Assembly: GCA_007116525.1 (NCBI GenBank)
Contig: SKIH01000046.1
Coordinates: forward strand, 1 to 21,190
Reading direction: 5' to 3'
Origin: Bacilli bacterium
GTDB taxonomy: Bacteria; Bacillota_I; Bacilli_A; RF39; UBA660
Length of the DNA stretch: 21,190 nt
Shown piece after piece: positions 16,208 through 21,190 of this stretch. The translations under genes and the position numbers were made by a program. The stretch's first letter is position 1; each line of letters begins with the position of its first letter. The notes under the pieces were generated by a model, which was given only the letters and a program-made list of their open reading frames with translations, had not been told where the DNA came from and searched no databases.

Positions 16208-16328
16208 ATCTTGTTAAAACTTTACGTCCTTTTTTTCTTCTTCTTTTTATAATATTAGTCTTCATTCTAGCAAAAAAACCGTGTTTTTTACTTTTCTTTC
16301 TCGTGTTTGGTTGATACGTTCTTTTCAT
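16206..16328 (-). CDS. rpmH: 50S ribosomal protein L34
   Basis: Small, very basic ribosomal protein of the large subunit. The 40-residue product starts MKRTYQPNTRKKSKKHGFFARM and ends KRRRKKGRKVLTR, a clear L34. The usual length is 44; compared with the common ST-KNGRKVLARRR region, about four residues are missing after MKT. AGGAGGTGTC precedes the ATG at 16328. It is the first gene left of the origin and has a near-perfect promoter. Confidence 0.96.
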   Translation of the reverse strand: MKRTYQPNTRKKSKKHGFFARMKTNIIKRRRKKGRKVLTR

Positions 16329-16372
16329 TCTGACACCTCCTATTAATTCGTTTCTGTCCGGTTGCTCTAATA

Positions 16373-16401
16373 ATTATATATATATTTATTTACTTTGTCA
16401 A
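16373..16401 (-). promoter_or_regulatory. Strong sigma-A promoter for rpmH
   Basis: TTGACA (16396-16401) and TATAAT (16373-16378) are both perfect and 17 bases apart on the minus strand. Transcription would start near 16366, giving a leader of about 38 bases. Confidence 0.85.
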
Positions 16402-16691
16402 ACCTTTTAAATTAAAATGATTAACCTTTTTTCCACATGTATTTTTTATTGATAATTATACCTAATATCTTTTTTCCCACTTTTTCCACATTAACAACTT
16501 TTGTTTACAATTTTTTATACATTTTGTTTTCCACATTTATGTTAAAAACTATATTTTTTGTTATATTTATTATGTTATTTTTGTGGAAAAGTATGTTTAA
16601 AAAAAGTTTTCCACAAAATATGGTTTTTTCCTTTGATTTTAGTACTTATTTATTGTAAAATATAAATTAGACTTTGAAGTAGGTGTTGCTA
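16402..16691. other. Origin of replication, rpmH-dnaA intergenic part (oriC)
   Basis: This is an extremely AT-rich gap at the point where transcription diverges. It holds five exact TTTTCCACA DnaA-box variants: 16429-16437, 16482-16490, 16527-16535 and 16607-16615 on the plus strand and 16582-16590 on the minus strand. A degenerate TTTTCCCAC lies at 16472-16480. The last two exact boxes form an inverted pair next to the dnaA promoter. The known TTATCCACA consensus does not occur. Assignment as oriC also rests on the flanking rpmH and dnaA and on the divergent gene orientation. Confidence 0.85.
16633..16661 (+). promoter_or_regulatory. Sigma-A promoter for dnaA
   Basis: TTGATT (16633-16638) and TAAAAT (16656-16661) are 17 bases apart, 30 bases before the dnaA start. 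DnaA boxes lie just upstream, which fits DnaA autoregulation. Confidence 0.6.
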
Positions 16692-18047
16692 GTGGATATT
16701 AATAATATTTGGAATTCTTTTTTAGAAAAAATTAAAAATAATGACAATGTTTCACCAATGTCTTATGAAACGTGGTTTAGTAAAACTGCTTTATATGAGT
16801 TAGATGAAAATTTAGCTACTATTGTAGTACCTATGCACGTTCATAAAAAACATTTAAAAGAAAATTATAACGACATAATAGAAGAAATTTTTACCGATGT
16901 TACTGGTTCAAATTTTAAAATTAATTATTTGACTGAAGAAGAAGTAGAAAAAAACATTAATATAAATACTGATATTGTTGGTGTTCCAAATATAGATTCT
17001 TTTGAATCAAATTTAAAAGAAAATTACAATTTTAATAATTTTGTAGTAGGTGAAAGTAATAAATTTGCTCATGCCACAGCTTTAGTTGTAGCAGAAAAAC
17101 CTGGTACTATGTATAATCCTTTATTTATATATGCTAGTAGCGGTTTAGGTAAAACTCACTTAATGCACGCTATAGGTAATTATATTACAGAAAACACTAA
17201 AAAAAGAGTTCTTTATGTCTCTAGTGAAAAATTTGTTTCTGATTTTATTAATATAACTAAAAATAAGAAAAAAGATAATTTTGACAGTGTTGAATTTTTT
17301 AAAAGAAAATATAGAGATGTTGATGTTTTAATGATAGATGATATACAATACCTCGGCAATGCTGAAAAAACTCAACAAGAATTTTTTAATACTTTTAATG
17401 ATTTATATGGGAATAATAAACAAATTATAATTTCTTCAGACAGATCTCCTGATGATTTAAAATTATTAGAAGATAGACTTAGAACTAGATTTAATTGGGG
17501 TTTAACTATAGATATAAAACCACCTGATTTTGATCACAGAATGGAAATTATAAATAAAAAAATAGAAGGAAATGGTTTAAATACTAGTTTTCCTACTGAT
17601 GTTAAAGAATATATTGCTTCAAATTGTACTTCTGATATTCGTAAAATAGAAGGTGCTATTACGAGAGTTGTTGCTTATGCGACTATGATGAATGGTTCAA
17701 ATATAACTTTTGATTTAGCTGTGGAATCTTTAAGAGATTACTTTGGGGATTGTATTTCTAGTAAAAGTAAAATTGATCAAGTTCAACAATTAGTTGCTAA
17801 AAATTATAATATAACAGTTGAGGATTTAAAAAGTAAAAGAAGAACTGCAAATATATCGGTTCCTAGACAAATAGCAATGTATATATGTAGAGTTCATTTA
17901 GAAAAACCTCTACCTAAAATAGGTATAGAATTTGGTGGGAAAGACCATACGACTGTAATGCATTCAGTTGATAAAATTAAAAAAGAAATGATTAAAAGTG
18001 ATGAATTAAAAAATGAAATAAGTAAACTTATAACTAAAATTAAATAA
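16692..18047 (+). CDS. dnaA: Chromosomal replication initiator DnaA
   Basis: AAA+ ATPase that binds DnaA boxes and melts the origin. From the GTG at 16692 it is 451 residues long, close to the usual length. Domain I begins NIWNSFLEKI. The Walker A region is YASSGLGKTH (about 147-156), where the first glycine of the common form is Ala. Walker B is VLMIDDIQYL (212-221), the arginine-finger region is EDRLRTRFNWGL, and domain IV ends with the DNA-binding signature GGKDHTTVMHS. I prefer GTG 16692 to the longer frame start at 16683 because AAGTAGGTG (16677-16685) is then correctly spaced and the conserved N-terminus follows. It is the first gene to the right of the origin. Confidence 0.97.
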   Translation: MDINNIWNSFLEKIKNNDNVSPMSYETWFSKTALYELDENLATIVVPMHVHKKHLKENYNDIIEEIFTDVTGSNFKINYLTEEEVEKNININTDIVGVPNIDSFESNLKENYNFNNFVVGESNKFAHATALVVAEKPGTMYNPLFIYASSGLGKTHLMHAIGNYITENTKKRVLYVSSEKFVSDFINITKNKKKDNFDSVEFFKRKYRDVDVLMIDDIQYLGNAEKTQQEFFNTFNDLYGNNKQIIISSDRSPDDLKLLEDRLRTRFNWGLTIDIKPPDFDHRMEIINKKIEGNGLNTSFPTDVKEYIASNCTSDIRKIEGAITRVVAYATMMNGSNITFDLAVESLRDYFGDCISSKSKIDQVQQLVAKNYNITVEDLKSKRRTANISVPRQIAMYICRVHLEKPLPKIGIEFGGKDHTTVMHSVDKIKKEMIKSDELKNEISKLITKIK

Positions 18048-18197
18048 TGTGGATATAATTTTTTTATAAACATTTTTATACATTTTTAAATTGATGTTTT
18101 TAGCTTATAAAATATAGTTAAAAATAGTTTTCCACACTTTCCACCTTAATAATAAAAATATACTTTAATAATAATAAAAGAAAAGGAGAAATTTATT
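18048..18197. other. Second origin segment, dnaA-dnaN intergenic region
   Basis: This 150-base gap has a minus-strand ATATCCACA (18048-18056, one mismatch to TTATCCACA), a plus-strand TTTTCCACA (18128-18136) and a degenerate CTTTCCACC (18137-18145). Between them lie about 70 bases of nearly pure A/T, a candidate DNA unwinding element. Bacillus subtilis also has box clusters on both sides of dnaA. A weak dnaN promoter, TTGATG (18091-18096) with TATAGT (18113-18118), spacer 16, may also lie here. Confidence 0.6.
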
Positions 18198-19319
18198 ATG
18201 AAAATTAAAATTAAACAAAATATTTTACTTGATAGTTTAAATAACTCAATAAGAGGTATTTCAAACAAAAATTTAATACCTATACTACATTGTATTAAAT
18301 TTGATCTAACTAAAGAAGGGCTGTATTTAGAAAGTACTGATAATGAGATTGCAATAAAAACATTTATTAATAAAAATTTAATTGATGAAATAGAAGAAAC
18401 AGGTAGTTTTGTAGTTAGTGGTAAATATATATATGAGATTATAAAAAAATTACCTAATACTATAATAAATATAGAAGAAGCAGTTGATTCTAAATTATCT
18501 ATATACACAGATAATTCTTCATTTAATCTAAATTTAAATAATTTACATGACTTTCCTCAATTAGATTTAGATCAAATAAAAAACCCTATTGTTTTGAAAA
18601 ACGAAGTTTTGAAAACTTTAGTTAATCAAACAGCTTTTGCTACTTCGACACAAGAATCCAGACCAGTTTTAACTGGGATCAATTTTGTTGTTGAGGATGA
18701 TGTATTAGAATTCATAGCAACAGATTCTTATAGATTATCTAAAAGAAAACTAAAATTAAAAGAAAACGTAGAAGAAAAAATAAATATGATTATCCCGACT
18801 AAAAATATACTTGAATTAACTAGAATGTTAAATACTGAAGATGGTGATGTTGAAATTCATACATTTAGTAATAAAGTTATATTTAAATTTGATAATATTA
18901 TAATGATGTCTAGGTTGATTAGTGGAACTTATCCAGATGTTTCAAAATTAATTCCAAATTCATTTTCATTGATATTAGATGTTAATTATAATGATATTTA
19001 TCGAGCAATTGATAGAGCTTCGCTACTAACTAATGAATCTGATAAAAATACAATAAAGTTTGAAACGACAGATTTGGAAGCTAAAATATTTTCTAACATA
19101 CCTGAAATAGGAAATGTAGAAGAAAATATAAATATAAATAAAAATAATAATGATAATATTAAAATAGCATTTTCTTCAAAATATATGTTAGAAGCTTTAA
19201 AAGCTATAGATTCTGAGAATATAGAATTATTATTTAATGGAGAAATTAAACCTATAATTGTAAAAAATAAAGATGATGACTCTTTAACGCAATTAATTTT
19301 ACCAATTAGAACTTATTAA
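18198..19319 (+). CDS. dnaN: DNA polymerase III beta subunit (sliding clamp)
   Basis: Ring-shaped clamp that tethers polymerase to DNA and recruits repair and regulatory proteins. The 373-residue length is normal for the three-domain clamp. Characteristic stretches include the N-terminal MKIKIKQNILLDSLN, PILHCIKFDLTKEGLYLESTDNEIAI, ARPVLTGINFVV-like TQESRPVLTGINFVVEDDVLEFIATDSYRLS and the C-terminal LTQLILPIRTY. AAAGGAG lies upstream of the ATG. It follows dnaA in the standard order and ends at a strong terminator, so recF is not in the same operon. Confidence 0.97.
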   Translation: MKIKIKQNILLDSLNNSIRGISNKNLIPILHCIKFDLTKEGLYLESTDNEIAIKTFINKNLIDEIEETGSFVVSGKYIYEIIKKLPNTIINIEEAVDSKLSIYTDNSSFNLNLNNLHDFPQLDLDQIKNPIVLKNEVLKTLVNQTAFATSTQESRPVLTGINFVVEDDVLEFIATDSYRLSKRKLKLKENVEEKINMIIPTKNILELTRMLNTEDGDVEIHTFSNKVIFKFDNIIMMSRLISGTYPDVSKLIPNSFSLILDVNYNDIYRAIDRASLLTNESDKNTIKFETTDLEAKIFSNIPEIGNVEENININKNNNDNIKIAFSSKYMLEALKAIDSENIELLFNGEIKPIIVKNKDDDSLTQLILPIRTY

Positions 19320-19326
19320 AAAGTGT

Positions 19327-19355
19327 AAAAAACTCTAAAAAAATAGAGTTTTTTT
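19327..19355 (+). terminator. Rho-independent terminator of dnaN
   Basis: AAAAAACTCTA and TAGAGTTTTTT form an 11-pair stem around a six-A loop, followed by further T residues, eight bases after the dnaN stop. Confidence 0.85.
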
Positions 19356-19370
19356 ATTTTTTTGCCTTTT

Positions 19371-19441
19371 TTCGACATTTTTCGACATTTTCTTCAAAAA
19401 AAATGTTGTATAAAAGAAGGAGATGAGACACTTTTGTCGAA
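19371..19441. repeat. TTCGACA repeats upstream of comK
   Basis: TTCGACATTT occurs twice in tandem (19371-19380 and 19381-19390), one helical turn apart. The inverted copy TGTCGAA lies at 19435-19441, close to the comK ribosome-binding site. A possible -10, TATAAA at 19409-19414, lies between them. The arrangement looks like an operator, but no known regulator with this motif comes to mind. Confidence 0.45.
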
Positions 19442-19467
19442 ATCTATAGTAAGGAGGTGAAAAAAAC

Positions 19468-19917
19468 ATGGTAAATGAATATGAAATAAATCATTCTACT
19501 TTAGCTATAATTCCAGTAGAATCAAAACTTTCAAAAGTTATAGAAGAGGATCGTTCTTTTCTAGTACCAAAATCAACAACTCAAATTGTGGATGAAAGTT
19601 GTAAATTTTTTGGTAGTTCATATTTAGGAAGACATGAAGGTACAAAAAATTTAATTGGTGTAAATTATAAATCACCTATAATTGTAGAAGAGACTACTGA
19701 GTTGATTTTCTTTCCAACATCGTCACCTAGATTTGATGGTTGCTACTGGATAGCATTAGATAAAGTAAAAACACATGAAGAAAGCCGTAGAGGTTCAATA
19801 TTAAAATTTACTAACGGTGATGAAATAGAAATAAATATTTCTAGCAGATCACTTGAAAATCAAGTACTTAGAGCAACAAAATTAGGTAGTGTGTTAAGAA
19901 AAAGAAAAATTTTTTAA
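19468..19917 (+). CDS. comK: ComK-family competence transcription factor
   Basis: In Bacillus, ComK is the master activator of DNA-uptake genes and binds paired AAAANNNNNTTTT boxes. This 149-residue protein matches ComK by eye over most of its length: YEINHSTLAIIPVE at 5-18, QIVDESCKFFGSSYLGRHEGT at 39-59 (the family hallmark), KSPIIVEETTELIFFPT at 68-84, CYWIALDKV at 92-100 and SRSLENQVLRATKL at 126-139. Bacillus ComK has 192 residues; the C-terminal part, which is needed for full activation in Bacillus, is missing here. A full AAGGAGGTGA precedes the ATG, implying strong translation. It sits between dnaN and recF, where an S4-domain gene (yaaA) is more usual. No other competence gene is in the window. 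Confidence 0.82.
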   Translation: MVNEYEINHSTLAIIPVESKLSKVIEEDRSFLVPKSTTQIVDESCKFFGSSYLGRHEGTKNLIGVNYKSPIIVEETTELIFFPTSSPRFDGCYWIALDKVKTHEESRRGSILKFTNGDEIEINISSRSLENQVLRATKLGSVLRKRKIF

Positions 19918-19925
19918 AACAAATA

Positions 19926-19962
19926 AAAAAACAAAAATAAAAATTAATTATTTTTGTTTTTT
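19926..19962 (+). terminator. AT-rich terminator of comK
   Basis: A perfect 15-base inverted repeat, AAAAAACAAAAATAA and its complement, flanks a seven-base loop and ends in T residues. It contains only one G-C pair, so it may be a weak terminator, but it lies right after the comK stop. Confidence 0.55.
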
Positions 19963-19974
19963 ATTGCTTTTTTA

Positions 19975-19983
19975 TGGTATAAT
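19975..19983 (+). promoter_or_regulatory. Extended -10 promoter for recF
   Basis: TGGTATAAT is a perfect -10 with the TGn extension. A weak -35, TTGTTT (19954-19959), lies 18 bases before the -10 hexamer, inside the comK terminator. Transcription would start near 19990, leaving about 70 bases of leader before recF. Confidence 0.6.
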
Positions 19984-19990
19984 ATTGTAT

Positions 19991-20029
19991 ATGTATACGA
20001 GTACTAGAAAAGTGGTTTTTTTTAAATAA
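19991..20029 (+). other. Possible 12-codon leader ORF before recF
   Basis: An ATG at the predicted start of the recF transcript opens a reading frame for MYTSTRKVVFFK and a stop. There is no ribosome-binding site, so it would have to be translated leaderless. Just after it, CCTTA (20034-20038) can pair with TAAGG (20049-20053), which contains the recF ribosome-binding site. This may be chance. Confidence 0.15.
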
Positions 20030-20060
20030 AGGCCCTTAAAAAAGTTTATAAGGTGATATA

Positions 20061-21190
20061 ATGTACTTAAAAAGTCTTGAACTAACTAATTTTAGAAATT
20101 ATGAAGAACTAAAATTAGAATTATCAAAAAATATTAATTTAATATATGGAGAAAATGCACAAGGAAAAACAAACTTATTGGAATCCATATATTTTTTAGC
20201 GATCACTAAATCACATCGATCTTTTATTGATGACAATCTTATAAAGAATAATGCTAAAAATTTTATCATAAAAGGAGATATTGTTACTAAAACAATAAAT
20301 AAAAAAATAAAAATATCCTTTACTGATAAATCAAAAAAGTTATTTATTGATAATAATGAAATAAAGAAAACTTCTGATTATTTATCTAACTTAAATGTTA
20401 TTATCTTTTATCCGGAAGATTTGGAATTAATAAAATACAGCCCATCTATTAGAAGAAAATATCTTGATATAGAAATAGGGCAATTAGATAAAAATTATTT
20501 AAAAATATTATCTGAGTACAATAAGTTATTAAAAATAAGAAATGATCTTTTGAAAAATAATTTAAAAGGAAATAAGTTTGATGAAAATTATATGTCATCA
20601 TTAGAAGAACACTTAATAAAGAGAGCTACTTCAATATATTATATGCGTAATAGATTTATTAAAAAAATAAATAAATATTTACCAGAAATATATCAAAATA
20701 TAACTTCGTTTAATGATCTACACATAGATTATCAAGCAAATTCAATAAAAAATATAGATTCAAAAGAGGAAATTTCAAAAGAACTTATTAATTTATTTCA
20801 ATCGCAAAAAGAATTAGATTTAAAGAATGGTAGAACTAATATAGGACCACATTTAGATGATTTTATATTTAATTTAAAAAATGAAAACTTAAAAAACTAT
20901 GGATCACAAGGACAACAGAGATCGGCAGTTTTATCACTTAAATTAGCAGAAATCAAAATATTTGAAAAATATACTAATGAAAAACCAATATTATTATTAG
21001 ACGATGTTTTCAGTGAATTAGATGAAAATAAAAGAAATAATTTATTAAAATATTTATTAGATGATATACAAACAATAATTACTACAACTGATGTGGATTT
21101 AGTTAATCCTAAATTATTAAACGGTGCAAACATATTAGAAATAAAAGAAGGAAAAATACAAAAAAGAAAAGGTGACTTAAATGGAAAATA
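20061..21190 (+). CDS. recF: DNA replication and repair protein RecF
   Basis: SMC-like ATPase that helps load RecA at single-strand gaps with RecO and RecR. About 376 residues are visible, the normal length. The N-terminal MYLKSLELTNFRNYEEL is typical, Walker A is GENAQGKTN at 30-38, the ABC signature is GSQGQQRSAVLSLKLAE, and Walker B is PILLLDDVFSELDENKR. AAGGTGAT precedes the ATG. The frame is open to the last full codon (21186-21188), and the final two bases, TA, would begin a stop codon, so the protein is probably essentially complete. Its end overlaps the next start codon at 21181. Confidence 0.95.
   Translation, partial: MYLKSLELTNFRNYEELKLELSKNINLIYGENAQGKTNLLESIYFLAITKSHRSFIDDNLIKNNAKNFIIKGDIVTKTINKKIKISFTDKSKKLFIDNNEIKKTSDYLSNLNVIIFYPEDLELIKYSPSIRRKYLDIEIGQLDKNYLKILSEYNKLLKIRNDLLKNNLKGNKFDENYMSSLEEHLIKRATSIYYMRNRFIKKINKYLPEIYQNITSFNDLHIDYQANSIKNIDSKEEISKELINLFQSQKELDLKNGRTNIGPHLDDFIFNLKNENLKNYGSQGQQRSAVLSLKLAEIKIFEKYTNEKPILLLDDVFSELDENKRNNLLKYLLDDIQTIITTTDVDLVNPKLLNGANILEIKEGKIQKRKGDLNGK
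21181..21190 (+). CDS. gyrB: Start of next gene, probably DNA gyrase subunit B (partial)
   Basis: ATGGAAAATA at the right edge follows AGGTGA with good spacing and overlaps the end of recF. Only three codons (MEN) are visible, so the sequence cannot show what it encodes. The conserved order dnaA-dnaN-recF-gyrB makes gyrB likely. Confidence 0.5.

Noticed and set aside
16437..16658. Open frame of 73 codons in the rpmH-dnaA gap
   Set aside because: Its Phe/Leu/Ile-rich sequence comes from the T-rich origin strand and runs through several DnaA boxes and the dnaA -35. No ribosome-binding site.
18146..18508. Minus-strand frame over the start of dnaN
   Set aside because: Antisense shadow of dnaN in A/T-rich sequence; hydrophobic only because of composition.
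19340..19352. AAAATAGAGTTTT as a ComK-type box before comK
   Set aside because: It fits AAAANNNNNTTTT but is part of the dnaN terminator stem, and I see no properly spaced partner box.
19996..20003. TACGAGTA resembling the streptococcal ComX box TACGAATA
   Set aside because: One mismatch, it lies downstream of a perfect -10 for recF, and an eight-base near match in AT-rich DNA is expected by chance.
1..21190. tRNA, rRNA, CRISPR arrays, insertion sequences and parS sites
   Set aside because: I looked for these and saw none: no regularly spaced repeats, no transposase frame, no TGTTTCACGTGAAACA-like palindrome and no recognisable tRNA fold. A covariance-model scan would be needed to exclude a small RNA.

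Overview
This window is the replication-origin region of a low-GC Firmicute of the class Bacilli. It is strongly AT-rich and uses the standard genetic code: UGG is the only Trp codon I saw, and UGA serves as a stop at the yvlD/lgt ATGA overlap. The gene set rpmH-rnpA-yidC-jag-mnmE-mnmG-rsmG-noc on one side and dnaA-dnaN-recF-gyrB on the other is the classic Bacilli origin. A ComK-family gene also points to Bacilli. I cannot name a genus; an uncultured or reduced-genome Bacilli lineage (Erysipelotrichia, RF39, Acholeplasma or Haloplasma-like) is an inference.

Layout. Bases 1-16328 lie on the minus strand and 16692-21190 on the plus strand, so every gene is transcribed away from the origin. From left to right on the minus strand: a partial secreted or membrane-anchored protein (1-600), dnaB, rplI, whiA, yvcK, trxB, lgt, a YvlD-type membrane protein, uvrB, noc, rsmG, mnmG, mnmE, jag, yidC, rnpA, rpmH. 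The rpmH-dnaA gap (16329-16691) and the dnaA-dnaN gap (18048-18197) both carry DnaA boxes, which suggests a bipartite origin. Rightwards come dnaA, dnaN, a comK homologue, recF and the first bases of a gene that is probably gyrB.

How it fits together. DnaA opens the origin, DnaB is the replicative helicase, DnaN the clamp, RecF and UvrB handle repair, and Noc probably couples chromosome position to division. MnmE and MnmG modify tRNA wobble uridines, RsmG methylates 16S rRNA, and RnpA, L34 and L9 serve RNA processing and the ribosome. YidC and Jag, and Lgt with TrxB, serve membrane-protein, lipoprotein and thiol biology. YvcK and WhiA are the usual envelope/division regulators.

Most interesting points. 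(1) The ParB-like protein is Noc-like in its helix-turn-helix and has a perfect 14-bp Noc-binding palindrome in its own promoter region, inside a cluster of half-sites. It carries an acidic, low-complexity insertion of about 280 residues before the C-terminal dimer domain and lacks an obvious membrane-targeting N-terminus. (2) A short ComK homologue sits between dnaN and recF, with a repeated TTCGACA element in its upstream region. (3) The origin uses TTTTCCACA almost exclusively instead of the TTATCCACA consensus box.
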